Positions 36,600 through 45,170 are shown, counted from the stretch's first letter. The stretch is DNA of 64,000 nucleotides from Natrinema saccharevitans (GCF_001953745.1 NZ_LWLN01000001.1:2914001-2978000), one strand, 5' to 3'. Program-made: numbers and translations. Notes: a model not told the origin generated them from the letters alone.

Positions 36600-37118
36600 A
36601 TGGGAGACGTTACTGCCACCCTGCACACGAACCGCGGCGACATCGAGGTCGAACTCTACGACGAGCGGGCCCCCCGAACCGTCGACAACTTCGTCGGGCT
36701 CGCGACCGGCGGCAAGACCTGGACCGACCCGGAGACGGGCGAGGAGATCGAGGGTGAGCCCCTGTACGACGACGTTGCCTTCCACCGCGTCATCGAGGGC
36801 TTCATGATCCAGGGCGGCGACCCGACCGAGACCGGCCGCGGCGGCCCCGGCTACCAGTTCGACGACGAGTTCCACGACGAGCTGCGCCACGACGACGCGG
36901 GGATCCTGAGCATGGCCAACTCCGGGCCCGACACCAACGGCTCGCAGTTCTTCATCACGCTCGACGCCCAGCCCCACCTCGACGACCGCCACGCGGTCTT
37001 CGGCAAAGTGACCGACGGCATGGACGTCGTTCGCGAGATCGGCAGCGTCGAGACCGACGCCAACGACCAGCCCCAGGAGGAAGTCGTCCTCGAGTCGGTC
37101 TCGGTCGACTACGAGTAA
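36600..37118 (+). CDS. Cyclophilin-type peptidylprolyl isomerase
   Basis: The 172-residue protein is a complete cyclophilin: FHRVIEGFMIQGGDPT with the catalytic Arg and nearby Phe/Met/Gln, LSMANSGPDTNGSQFFIT, and the His in LDDRHAVFGKV. It speeds cis-trans isomerisation at proline in the cytoplasm; there is no signal peptide. An insert after TGGKTWTDPETGEEIEGEPL (part of residues 36-56) is typical of haloarchaeal cyclophilins. It is divergent from the toxin-antitoxin-like pair. Confidence 0.95.
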   Translation: MGDVTATLHTNRGDIEVELYDERAPRTVDNFVGLATGGKTWTDPETGEEIEGEPLYDDVAFHRVIEGFMIQGGDPTETGRGGPGYQFDDEFHDELRHDDAGILSMANSGPDTNGSQFFITLDAQPHLDDRHAVFGKVTDGMDVVREIGSVETDANDQPQEEVVLESVSVDYE

Positions 37119-37232
37119 GCCCGCTCGAACCGTTCGGCCGGGCGGTGCGACTGCACGCACGCCGTGGACGTCGCGTGGAATCGAGGCGTGACCGACGCGT
37201 CCGTTTTAGGGCCGCCGGCCCGTACGCTCACC

Positions 37233-38180
37233 ATGGACTGGACAGCCGAAGACGTCCCCGACCAAAGCGGACGGACGATCGTCGTCACCGGCGCGAACAG
37301 CGGCATCGGTCTCGAGGCCACGCGCGAACTCGCGCGCAACGGTGCGACGGTGATCATGGCCTGTCGCAGCGCCGAACGCGGCGCGGACGCGGCCGACGGG
37401 ATTCGCGAGGAAATCCCCGGTGCCGACCTCCGCGTCGAGGCCTGCGATCTGGGCGATCTCGCGTCCGTTCGCGACTTCGCGGCCCAACTCGAGGCGGAGA
37501 TCGACGTCCTCGTCAACAACGCCGGGGTCATGGCGATTCCTCGCTCGGAGACCGCGGACGGCTTCGAGACCCAGTTCGGCGTCAACCACCTCGGGCACTT
37601 CGCACTGACCGGGCTCTTGCTCGAGAACCTGGGGCTCGAGACCGAGCCCGACTCGCGGATCGTCACCGTCTCGAGCGGCGTCCACGAGCGCGGGCGGATC
37701 GACTTCGACGACCTCCAGCACGAGGACGACTACGACAAGTGGGACGCCTACGCCCAGTCGAAGCTGGCGAACGTCCTGTTCGCCTACGAACTCGAGCGCC
37801 GGCTGCTCACCGCCGACGCGAACGCGGCGAGCGTTGCGGTCCATCCCGGCTACGCGAACACCCGGTTACAGCTGCGCGGCCCCGAACAGAGCGGCAGCCG
37901 GCTCCGCAAGGCCGGGATGGCGGTGCTGAACACCGTCGTGGCTCAATCGGCCGCAATGGGTGCGCTCCCGACCCTGTACGCCGCCACCGCACCCGGGGCC
38001 GAGGGCGGGGCCTACTACGGCCCCGGCGGCCTCATGAACATGCGCGGCACGCCCGAACGCCAGGCCTCCTCGGACCGCTCCTACGACGAGGAGACGGCCC
38101 GCCGGCTATGGGACGTCTCGAGCGAGTTGACCGGCGTCACCTACGACCTGCCGGAGCCGTCGGCGGACGTCTCGGCGTAG
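37233..38180 (+). CDS. SDR of the retinol dehydrogenase/protochlorophyllide reductase-like group
   Basis: The 315-residue protein is longer than a classical SDR and has VTGANSGIG (18-26), R45 after the second strand (ACRS, NADP preference), VNNAG at 94-98 and the catalytic S148, Y173 and K177 (DAYAQSKLAN). That pattern is shared by retinol-dehydrogenase-like enzymes. A T-rich GTTTTAGG lies about 27 nt before the ATG at 37233, so the upstream frame to 37164 is not used. It stands alone; the substrate is unknown. Confidence 0.88.
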   Translation: MDWTAEDVPDQSGRTIVVTGANSGIGLEATRELARNGATVIMACRSAERGADAADGIREEIPGADLRVEACDLGDLASVRDFAAQLEAEIDVLVNNAGVMAIPRSETADGFETQFGVNHLGHFALTGLLLENLGLETEPDSRIVTVSSGVHERGRIDFDDLQHEDDYDKWDAYAQSKLANVLFAYELERRLLTADANAASVAVHPGYANTRLQLRGPEQSGSRLRKAGMAVLNTVVAQSAAMGALPTLYAATAPGAEGGAYYGPGGLMNMRGTPERQASSDRSYDEETARRLWDVSSELTGVTYDLPEPSADVSA

Positions 38181-38810
38181 CGAGTGTCGCTTCGACGGCG
38201 GTCCGGTCGCCCGGGAGATGCGTCGCCGGTAAGCGAGACGGGCCGCGTTCGACGGCCAGTGTCGCACGAACGAAGCGAGTGGAACGTCTGGCTAACGGCC
38301 GCCGCGCAGTTGTATGTGTATAGAAACAATTCCATCATATTGCCAGGGTGAATTCATTTCTGAGGCCGCAAACCGTTCGCAGGTTTCCGACGGGGAAGAA
38401 CGCGACGCGAGCGACGTGTTTCGGCCGTTCATCGGACGGGAAACCGTTCGATCGACGCCACACAACTGTTCTCGGGACAGTGTCGGGGAGGGGGCGATCC
38501 ACCCACCCGTTCCGAGACGCGGCTCCGGGGTTTCGTCTACGTCCCGAACAATCAAAAGTAACATTACACGAGGACGAAGTCCGTGTTCGAGCCTCCGTCA
38601 CCGGTTTCGACGAGAGTGCTCGGTCGGACGCGACGTGTCGCTGATGCGGCCGCCGTGAACGGAAGGTACCAACAACCATAGTAATTTATATATCTGATAC
38701 TTTCGCGTGGCGAACCGGAACTCGAGAGCGGTACTCGGCTCTCTGCCGGTCGGACTCGTCGGCGATGATCGCCGCGCGGGCGCGGCGGCCGAGTCGGACT
38801 CCCGCCCGAC
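38181..38810 (+). other. 630-bp region without a supported gene
   Basis: Two overlapping antisense ORFs of about 114 codons (38314-38658 plus, 38335-38679 minus) have unconvincing composition. The string CGAACGAAGCGAGTGG (about 38268-38283) resembles the core of the palindrome inserted in the ligase gene at 27684. An AT-rich GTAATTTATATATC (about 38682-38695) looks like a TATA box, but no gene follows it on that strand, leaving room for a small RNA. Confidence 0.4.
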
Positions 38811-39323
38811 TCACTCCGTCAGCGGCATCTCCGTGCCGCGGACGCTATCGACGATGACGTCCCCGTCGGGTCGGGACGCGATCCAGAACAGCTTGTGGGC
38901 GTCGACCGACCGTTCGAAGGTCAGGTCCGGCGCGGAGCCGACGGCGACTTTCCGGAGCGTCCACGTGAACACCGCGTCTTCGGCCTTGTCGCGGACCTGC
39001 GCGTCGGAGAGTTCGGACGGGACGACGAGGACGTCGTCGACGGGTTCCGTGACGGTCTCGGGAAACACGTCGGCCCGGACGGCGAGTCGACGAGAGCGGT
39101 CGACGCTGACGACGTACTCGATGTCGCGGTCCGAAATCAGCGGCCGTTCGATCGTCGCGACGGTGTCGTAGATCCGATACGGGTACGCGACGGCGCCGAC
39201 GCGACCGCTCGAGTCGACGTCCTCGCGCGTCACCGTCGGTTCGATGACGGTGAGAGTCACGCGTTCGCGCGACTCGCCAGTGACGGTCGCGGGCTCGACC
39301 GGTTGTCGACGCGCGTCGCTCAT
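38811..39323 (-). CDS. Uncharacterised 170-residue protein, last gene of the putP unit
   Basis: The soluble, acidic product is not a family I recognise. It has an even mix of predicted beta strands (RVTLTVIEPTV, VATIERPLI, EYVVSVDRS) and a C-terminal part with FTWTLRKVAV and HKLFWIASRPDGDVIVD. No signal peptide, metal motif or membrane helix is visible. Its ATG directly follows the PutP stop codon with no spacer, so it is translated from the same message and probably serves proline uptake or its control. Nothing else can be claimed. Confidence 0.7.
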   Translation of the reverse strand: MSDARRQPVEPATVTGESRERVTLTVIEPTVTREDVDSSGRVGAVAYPYRIYDTVATIERPLISDRDIEYVVSVDRSRRLAVRADVFPETVTEPVDDVLVVPSELSDAQVRDKAEDAVFTWTLRKVAVGSAPDLTFERSVDAHKLFWIASRPDGDVIVDSVRGTEMPLTE

Positions 39324-41012
39324 TCACTCGTCACCCTCGTCCCAGTACTCGCTGGCCCGCACGTGTGCGCGGATGTTGTCGGTCTCCGTGACGGCCTTGG
39401 GACCGACGTCGCGGCCGCCGTCGGTCACGTATTCGGGAGTGCCGGTCGGATCGTCGCTGCTGGAGAGCGCCGAGAGCGGTTTGTTGAAGGAATCGAAGTG
39501 ATCGTCGACGCCTTCGGGCGGCGTCGTCAGCAGCGAGACGACGATGAGCGTCGCCGTCGAGAGGATAAACGCGGGGAAGAGGCCGTAGACCCCGACCAGG
39601 CCGGTGAGGAACGCCGAGCCCTCGACGGCCCCCATGAGGCCGACCAGTTCGAGGAGGGTCGACAGCTGCGTCCAGAGGATCATCGTCGTGGTGCCGACGA
39701 TCATGCTCGCGACGGAGCCCGTCGCGGTGACCCGTTTCCACCATACGGCCGCGATAAGCGTCGGACCGATGGCCGCGCCGAGGCCGCCCCACGCGTAGTC
39801 GAGGACGAGCGTGTAGATCGGCGTGTTCTGTGCGAGGAAGGCGAACGCGACGCTCGCCGCGCCGAGCCCGAGCGTGACGTACTGGGAGTAGCGGACGAGT
39901 CGCTCCTGGCTCGCGTTCGGGTTGATGTAGCCGTGGTAGACGTCCTCGACGATGGCGCTCGTCGCGACGAGCAGTTGCGAGTCCGCGCTGGACATCATCG
40001 CGGCGAGGGCGGCCGCCAGGATGATCCCCGCGATCGCACCGGGGAAGAACTCGAGCGTGAGCAACGGCATGACGTTGTTCGGATCCTCGATACCGCCCTG
40101 ACCGAAGGCGACCAGCGCGTACAGCCCGACGAAGCCGGCACCGATGTAGGCGACGAACATGAACAGCTGGGCGACCAGCGCGGCCAGACGGATGTTCTCG
40201 ACCTCGTCGATCCCCATGAACCGGACCATCACGTGCGGGTTCCCGGGGATGCCGAGCCCGATGGCGGCGTAGCTGATGATCCCGAAGATCGCGGCCCAGC
40301 CGGTCATGCCGGCCGTGACGCTCGTGTACGAACTCCCGGCGGACGCGAGTTCGCCGAACGGGAGCCCGTAGTTGGTAAAGGCGATGATCGGCAGGACGAT
40401 GAACGCGGCCAGGATGATCGCGCCCTGCACGTAGTCGGACCACGCGACGGCGAAGTAGCCGCCGAGCATGGTGTAGCCGACGACGATGACGCCGCCGACG
40501 AGGATCCCGACAAGCGACGAGACGCCGGTGAGGACCTCCAGCAGCGTCCCGGCGGCGACGATCTGTGCGCCGACGTATCCGCCTTCGAAGAGCATCAGTA
40601 CGAACGCGGAGACGCCCTTGACGTAGCCGGTGTCGTCCTGAAAACGCGTCTCGAAGAAGGTCGGCAGCGTGACCGCCTTCACGATCTCCGTGTACTTCCG
40701 GAGGCGTTTCGCGATTCCGGCCCACGCGAACAGGTCGGCGGGGATCATCCCGAGACCGTTGTAGAAGGCCATCACACCGGTACCGAACGCGTCGCTCGGG
40801 ACACCGAGCGTGAGCCAACCGCTCATCTCGGAGGCGCGTTCGGAGAAGCCGGTGACGACCGGACCGACGCTCCGACCGCCGATGACGTAGTCGTCGACGG
40901 AGTCCATGAGCCGTGAGGAGTACAGTCCGATACCGAGCAGGACGAGCAGGTAGACGGCGAACGTTCCGAGTACCCAGCTCCCGGCCGAACCGGCTAACCC
41001 TTCACTGGCCAT
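39324..41012 (-). CDS. putP: Sodium/proline symporter (SSS family)
   Basis: The 562-residue protein has about 13 membrane helices and the solute:sodium symporter signatures, including YVIGGRSVGPVVTGFSERAS near the N terminus and AALAAMMSSADSQLLVATSA in helix 9. Context decides the substrate: proline dehydrogenase lies just upstream on the same strand and the next dehydrogenase of the pathway is divergent. A strong Shine-Dalgarno (GGAGGTGA) precedes its ATG inside the upstream 48-codon gene, which overlaps it by 11 nt. The 170-residue unknown gene abuts its stop codon. Confidence 0.92.
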   Translation of the reverse strand: MASEGLAGSAGSWVLGTFAVYLLVLLGIGLYSSRLMDSVDDYVIGGRSVGPVVTGFSERASEMSGWLTLGVPSDAFGTGVMAFYNGLGMIPADLFAWAGIAKRLRKYTEIVKAVTLPTFFETRFQDDTGYVKGVSAFVLMLFEGGYVGAQIVAAGTLLEVLTGVSSLVGILVGGVIVVGYTMLGGYFAVAWSDYVQGAIILAAFIVLPIIAFTNYGLPFGELASAGSSYTSVTAGMTGWAAIFGIISYAAIGLGIPGNPHVMVRFMGIDEVENIRLAALVAQLFMFVAYIGAGFVGLYALVAFGQGGIEDPNNVMPLLTLEFFPGAIAGIILAAALAAMMSSADSQLLVATSAIVEDVYHGYINPNASQERLVRYSQYVTLGLGAASVAFAFLAQNTPIYTLVLDYAWGGLGAAIGPTLIAAVWWKRVTATGSVASMIVGTTTMILWTQLSTLLELVGLMGAVEGSAFLTGLVGVYGLFPAFILSTATLIVVSLLTTPPEGVDDHFDSFNKPLSALSSSDDPTGTPEYVTDGGRDVGPKAVTETDNIRAHVRASEYWDEGDE

Positions 41013-41148
41013 GTTTCACCTCCTCGTAGCGCTCTCGGAGTCGTTTCTCTCGCTTTCCTTCCCAGATGTAGTAGACGACGAGCATCACCAGGTACAGGAC
41101 GAACGGGCCGAATAACCAGAGCAATTCGACTGAACCACTTTGAGGCAT
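41002..41148 (-). CDS. 48-residue membrane protein, candidate accessory subunit of PutP
   Basis: Reading the minus strand from ATG at 41148 gives a 48-residue protein: a short polar N terminus (MPQSGSVE), one hydrophobic helix of about 20 residues (residues 9-29, LLWLFGPFVLYLVMLVVYYI), and a strongly charged C-terminal tail (GKRERKRLRERYEEVKHGQ). The positive tail predicts the C terminus inside the cell. It overlaps the start of putP by 11 nt, and the putP Shine-Dalgarno lies within it, so the two are made together. Tiny one-helix proteins are known beside sodium:solute symporters in archaea. A clear TATA box precedes it, making it the first gene of this unit. Confidence 0.75.
   Translation of the reverse strand: MPQSGSVELLWLFGPFVLYLVMLVVYYIWEGKREKRLRERYEEVKHGQ
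41016..41025 (-). promoter_or_regulatory. Strong Shine-Dalgarno of putP
   Basis: GAGGAGGTGA ends 3 nt before the putP ATG and complements the 3' end of 16S rRNA over GGAGGTGA. Such sites are rare in this window, where most starts look leaderless; it fixes the putP start and points to reinitiation after the small upstream gene. Confidence 0.7.
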
Positions 41149-41170
41149 AGTGGCGTGTGCTTACTACCCA

Positions 41171-41186
41171 CACATAAATATATCGA
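41171..41186 (-). promoter_or_regulatory. TATA box of the small gene-putP unit
   Basis: On the minus strand the sequence GATATATTTATGTG lies 23-38 nt before the ATG at 41148, so the leader is only a few nucleotides. Confidence 0.55.
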
Positions 41187-41286
41187 AATCGCCGCTTTGA
41201 TGCGGACTAGATTGGTGCGAAAGAATTCGAGGGCAGACGCTCACGCGATCGGTCAGCGAACCGCTTCGTCGCGAGAGACGCTTCGG

Positions 41287-42126
41287 TCAGACGCCGACGA
41301 CGGCCCGAAGCGCGAACAGCGCGTTCTCCTTTCGTTCACGGATCCGTCGGTAGAAGTACTGCATCCACTTATCGCCGTAGGGAACGTACTGGTTGACCTC
41401 GTACCCCTTCGCGGCGAGTTCGCGCTGGGCGTCCTCGCGGACCCCCATCAACATCTGGATCTCGAACGGCGTCCCGTACTCCTCGTGACAGTCGACCGCG
41501 ACCTCGAGCATCGCCGGATCGTGACTCCCGACCGCGACGCCCTGATCGAACTCGCGGAACAGGAACTCGAGGTACTCCTCGTACGCGTCGTCGACGGCCG
41601 ATTTCGAGTCGAGGGCGACCGACGACGGTTCGTCGTAGGCGCCCTTTACCAGACGGACGGCGGCGGGAACGTCGGCGAGGCGACGCAGATCGTCGCGGGT
41701 CCGCCTGAGGTTCGCCTGAATCGCGACGCCGACGCCGTGGGGATGGTCCCGGGCCGTCGCTTCGACGGCGTCGAGCGTCGTGTCGGTCGTCGTGTGGTCT
41801 TCCATGTCACACCAGACGAACACGTCCTCGGCCGCCGCCGTCTCGACGATCCGTTCGAAGTTCTCCGTGAAGACGTCCGGCCCGACGTCGATACCGATCT
41901 GGGACGGTTTGACCGAGACGCTGCCGTTCAGACCGCGGTCGGCCAGTTCGGAGACGAGATGACAGTACTCGTCGGCGTCCTCGGCCGCGGGTTCGGAATC
42001 GTGGTAATGCTCACCGAGGAGGTTCAGGATGCCACCCATACCCGCTTCGTTACACTCCGAGACGTGGTCCAGAGCGCCTGACACGGTGGTTCCGGCGACG
42101 AACCGGCTCGCGATCGGCGGTATCAT
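41287..42126 (-). CDS. Proline dehydrogenase
   Basis: The 279-residue protein is a single-domain proline dehydrogenase: a TIM barrel with VRLVKGAYDEP (flavin and substrate region), a PFEIQMLMGV strand and the C-terminal YRRIRERKENALFALR that carries the conserved Arg pair binding the proline carboxylate. It oxidises proline to pyrroline-5-carboxylate with FAD. ATG at 42126 is used because a TATA-like element lies just upstream; the frame's continuation to 42171 has only a TTG start. The regulator gene precedes it on the same strand by 84 bp. Confidence 0.92.
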   Translation of the reverse strand: MIPPIASRFVAGTTVSGALDHVSECNEAGMGGILNLLGEHYHDSEPAAEDADEYCHLVSELADRGLNGSVSVKPSQIGIDVGPDVFTENFERIVETAAAEDVFVWCDMEDHTTTDTTLDAVEATARDHPHGVGVAIQANLRRTRDDLRRLADVPAAVRLVKGAYDEPSSVALDSKSAVDDAYEEYLEFLFREFDQGVAVGSHDPAMLEVAVDCHEEYGTPFEIQMLMGVREDAQRELAAKGYEVNQYVPYGDKWMQYFYRRIRERKENALFALRAVVGV

Positions 42127-42150
42127 ACCGAACGACTGGCACGGAACGTC

Positions 42151-42184
42151 CCTAAATAGATACCCGACCAAAAGATTCGGTCGG
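42151..42184 (-). promoter_or_regulatory. Proline dehydrogenase promoter with inverted repeat
   Basis: On the minus strand TATCTATTTAGG (42151-42162) is the TATA region, centred about 30 nt before the ATG at 42126. Immediately upstream of it CCGACC (42164-42169) and GGTCGG (42179-42184) face each other across 9 nt. An activator at this position would sit next to the basal factors, as described for Bat-type regulators. Confidence 0.5.
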
Positions 42185-42210
42185 TGGGACGGCGAATAAA
42201 TCCGCGGCGC

Positions 42211-42939
42211 TCAGACGTCGTCGGGGTTGAGCAGTTTCGCTTCGGCCTTCCGGAGGTGTTCGAGCAGCGTCGTCTTCGAGACACCGAGTTCGTCCGCGAG
42301 TTCGCGCGTGCTGATCTCGCGGGGCCACGCGTAGTAGTTCCGCTCGCAAGCGAGTTCGAACGCGTCGCGCTGGCGCGGCGTGAGGAGGTCCGTCCGATCA
42401 GCGGCCCCCGACGAGCCGCCGTCGGGCGTGGCGACCCGACTGATCGAGATCTCCGCGTCCGTCTCCGCCCGGATGGCCTCGAGTCGACGCCGGATTTCCT
42501 CGCGGCCGCCGGCCACGAAGACCGGCCAGTGTTCGACGCCGCCCTCGACGCGCACCGACGCGTCGTGGATGAAACCGTGCGAGACGAGCGTATCGCTGAT
42601 ACTGTGTTCGGGCTCGTACTCGACGAACAGTTCGCGCGTCGCGTTCCCCGGGTTCGGTGCCGTGGTGGGTCGCTGTCCGAGTTCGACCGTCGAGTGCGTC
42701 AGCGGGGACTCGTCGGCGAACGCGACGAACTCGTCGAGCTGTGCCGTCGTGTCGGCGTAGACGGTAAAGTGACCCTTGACCGCCTCCTCGACGGTTCGAT
42801 GGACGGTGTGGACGAGCAGGCCGGCGTCGACTGCCTCGGTCGCCTGCAGGCCCCAGCAGTCCGGATGCCAGATATCGAGCGTAAGTCGCGTCCCGTCGGC
42901 CGTCCCTGTCGTGGTCGTGGTCGAACTCGTGCTGCTCAT
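42211..42939 (-). CDS. HTH-10 (bacterio-opsin activator-type) regulator of the proline cluster
   Basis: The 242-residue protein ends in the HTH-10 domain of the Bat family (LLTPRQRDAFELACERNYYA, then ISTRELADELGVSKTTLLEHL, about residues 187-236). The N-terminal 170 residues resemble the Bat-type sensory/assembly part without PAS or GAF domains. It is placed directly upstream of the proline dehydrogenase gene and divergent from the P5C dehydrogenase gene, so it is very probably the activator of both units. The first 15 residues are a Ser/Thr-rich run. Confidence 0.87.
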   Translation of the reverse strand: MSSTSSTTTTTGTADGTRLTLDIWHPDCWGLQATEAVDAGLLVHTVHRTVEEAVKGHFTVYADTTAQLDEFVAFADESPLTHSTVELGQRPTTAPNPGNATRELFVEYEPEHSISDTLVSHGFIHDASVRVEGGVEHWPVFVAGGREEIRRRLEAIRAETDAEISISRVATPDGGSSGAADRTDLLTPRQRDAFELACERNYYAWPREISTRELADELGVSKTTLLEHLRKAEAKLLNPDDV

Positions 42940-42972
42940 GGATCGGTTCTACTCGAACAGTTCGCCGTGAGG

Positions 42973-42981
42973 ACTATAAAC
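42973..42981 (-). promoter_or_regulatory. TATA-like element of the HTH-10 regulator gene
   Basis: GTTTATAGT on the minus strand lies 34-42 nt before the ATG at 42939. A small inverted repeat CCACG-N7-CGTGG (42998-43014) lies upstream of it and could serve autoregulation. Confidence 0.4.
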
Positions 42982-43151
42982 ATACTGAATACCGATACCA
43001 CGGTCCGGTCGTGGACTCGCGTTGGCTCCGCACCGAACCGAAGGTCGAATCTGCGGGCCGCGTGGCGGTCGCCGTCGCCGATCGCCGCCGGGAACAGAGC
43101 CCGACCATGGGAGGCCGTGGTTATTCCGCCGTGATCCGTCGTTCATATCGT

Positions 43152-44687
43152 ATGAGCCAGCAGACGACAGACCGACCCGACCGACACTACATCGACGGCG
43201 AATGGACGGACGGCGAGGGCGAGGAAACCTTCGAGAGCGAGAACCCGGCGACCGGCGAGACGCTGCGGACCGTCCACCGCGGAACGGAGGCCGACGTCGA
43301 TCGCGCCCTCGAGGCCGCGGAGGCGGCACAGGAGGAGTGGCGCGACCTGTCGTACATCGACCGCGCGGAGTTCCTCTGGGACATCTACCACGAACTGCGC
43401 GAGCGGACGGACGAACTCGGCGAAATCGTCACCAAGGAGTGTGGCAAGGAGATCTCCGAGGGGAAAGCCGACGTCGTCGAGGCCGCACACATGGTCGAGT
43501 GGGCCGCGGGCAACGCCCGACACCCACACGGCGACGTGGTTCCCTCCGAGATCGGGAGCAAGGACGCGTACATGCGCCGCAAGCCCCGGGGCGTCGTCGG
43601 CTGTATTACGCCCTGGAACTTCCCGGTCGCGATCCCGTTCTGGCACATGGCCGTCTCGCTGGTCGAGGGCAACACCGTCGTCTGGAAGCCCGCCGAGCAG
43701 ACCCCGTGGTGCGGTCAGATCATCGCCGAGATGTTCGAGGAGAGCGGAATTCCCGACGGCGTCTTCAATATGGTCCAGGGCTTCGGCGACGCCGGTGCCT
43801 CGATCGTCGACGATCCACGCGTCGACACCGTCCTCTTTACCGGTTCGGCCGAGGTCGGTCAGGAAGTCGCCAAGACCGTCGCCGAACAGCCCGGCAAGCT
43901 CGCGGCCTGCGAGATGGGCGGCAAGAACGCCGTCGTCATCAGCGACGAGGCCGACCTCGACACGGCCGTTCACTCGGCCGTTATGAGTTCGTTCAAGACC
44001 ACCGGTCAGCGCTGCGTCTCGAGCGAACGCCTGATCGTCCACGAGGATATCTACGACGAGTTCAAGGAACGCTTCGTCGATATCGCCGAGAACATCGCGG
44101 TCGGTGACCCGCTGGCCGAAGACACGTTCATGGGGCCGCTCGTCGAAGCCGAACACAAGGAGAAGGTCCTCGAGTACAACGAACTCGCGCGAAGCGAAGA
44201 CGTGAACGTCCTCGTCGACCGCGACGAACTGGACGACGCGGAGGTGCCCGACGGCCACGAGGACGGCCACTGGATCGGCCCGTTCGTCTACGAGGCCGAC
44301 CCGGACGCCGACCTCCGGTGTACGCAAGAGGAGGTCTTCGGCCCCCACGTCGCGCTCATGAAGTACTCGGGCGACATCGAGGACGGCGTCGAGATCCACA
44401 ACGACACCGACTACGGGCTCGCGGGAGCGATCATCTCCGAGGACTACCGCGAGATCAACTACTACCGCGACAACGCCGAAGTCGGACTCGCGTACGGGAA
44501 CCTGCCGTGTATCGGCGCGGAGGTTCACCTGCCCTTCGGCGGCGTCAACAAGTCCGGGAACGGCTACCCGAGCGGTCGCGAAGTGATCGAGGCCGTCACC
44601 GAACGCACCGCCTGGACCCTGAACAACTCGAAAGACATCGAGATGGCACAGGGACTGTCCGCCGACATTACGACCGACGATGACTGA
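43152..44687 (+). CDS. 1-Pyrroline-5-carboxylate dehydrogenase (aldehyde dehydrogenase superfamily)
   Basis: The 511-residue protein has the ALDH motifs TPWNFPVAIPFW, FTGSAEVG, the general base E254 (CEMGGKNA), the nucleophile C288 (TGQRCVS) and EEVFGPH. The generic annotation would be aldehyde dehydrogenase; the assignment to P5C/glutamate semialdehyde oxidation rests on its place in the proline cluster, divergent from the regulator and proline dehydrogenase genes. The start MSQQTTDRPD is used, since the open stretch from 43011 lies within the divergent promoter region. Its last 8 nt overlap a 32-codon gene. Confidence 0.85.
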   Translation: MSQQTTDRPDRHYIDGEWTDGEGEETFESENPATGETLRTVHRGTEADVDRALEAAEAAQEEWRDLSYIDRAEFLWDIYHELRERTDELGEIVTKECGKEISEGKADVVEAAHMVEWAAGNARHPHGDVVPSEIGSKDAYMRRKPRGVVGCITPWNFPVAIPFWHMAVSLVEGNTVVWKPAEQTPWCGQIIAEMFEESGIPDGVFNMVQGFGDAGASIVDDPRVDTVLFTGSAEVGQEVAKTVAEQPGKLAACEMGGKNAVVISDEADLDTAVHSAVMSSFKTTGQRCVSSERLIVHEDIYDEFKERFVDIAENIAVGDPLAEDTFMGPLVEAEHKEKVLEYNELARSEDVNVLVDRDELDDAEVPDGHEDGHWIGPFVYEADPDADLRCTQEEVFGPHVALMKYSGDIEDGVEIHNDTDYGLAGAIISEDYREINYYRDNAEVGLAYGNLPCIGAEVHLPFGGVNKSGNGYPSGREVIEAVTERTAWTLNNSKDIEMAQGLSADITTDDD

Positions 44688-44778
44688 GACGAACTGTCCG
44701 CTCTGTGGACGACTGACCGACGACCCGGACGAGTGGTGTCGGCACTGCGGGTGGACGACCCACTGCGGCGCCGATTAG
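44680..44778 (+). CDS. 32-residue four-cysteine zinc-ribbon microprotein
   Basis: ATG at 44680 lies inside the end of the dehydrogenase gene (8-nt overlap) and opens a 32-codon frame ending TAG. The product has C6-P-L-C9 and C20-R-H-C23 knuckles, with a further C29 near the end, and is otherwise hydrophilic, so it should bind one zinc ion. Such micro zinc-finger proteins are known in haloarchaea. The overlap implies translational coupling to the proline pathway dehydrogenase. Because it is so short, chance is not excluded, but two C-x2-C pairs in 32 codons with a well-placed start argue for a gene. Confidence 0.65.
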   Translation: MTETNCPLCGRLTDDPDEWCRHCGWTTHCGAD

Positions 44779-45170
44779 CGCCGGCCGATCGGGACACCGT
44801 CCGCACTCGGAACCGGCGCACGGGCCCGGCCGTGATCGGCGGCGGTGCGTTCGGAATACGTGAACGCCAGGGCGGCGATTCCGACCCAACGAGGTGAGCG
44901 ACGGACGGAATCGACCGATCCGCGTGACTCCGCAACTTCCGTTCACTCCTTCCGAACGGACGGCTATCGACGGGAACCGTAGCCCGGCCGCCCATACCGT
45001 TCGAGCGGTCGTGGTAACAGAACCCATATATAGACGACAGTATGGATACGTCGAGCGCCGATTCGTCACCGTAAACCATCAAGAAATAAATCGCAGATTC
45101 GACGGACGTTACAGAAGCCGATTCACACATTCCGAACCCTTATGCACAGACGACACGACGACTTCGAACG
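44779..45170 (+). other. 392-bp region upstream of the second IclR gene
   Basis: No gene is supported. It holds the IclR promoter (TATA-like CTTATGCA at 45139-45146) and a further AT-rich ACCCATATATAGACG near 45024-45038, about 140 nt from the start codon, which may be a second promoter or belong to a small RNA. Confidence 0.4.
45139..45146 (+). promoter_or_regulatory. TATA-like element of the second IclR gene
   Basis: CTTATGCA is centred about 28 nt before the ATG at 45171. Confidence 0.45.

Noticed and set aside
38314-38679. Pair of 114-codon ORFs on opposite strands
   Set aside because: Fully overlapping, neutral composition, no promoter or ribosome site.
38895-40916. Plus-strand open frame of 673 codons
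   Set aside because: Antisense to putP and its downstream gene, with Arg/Asp/Glu-rich composition.
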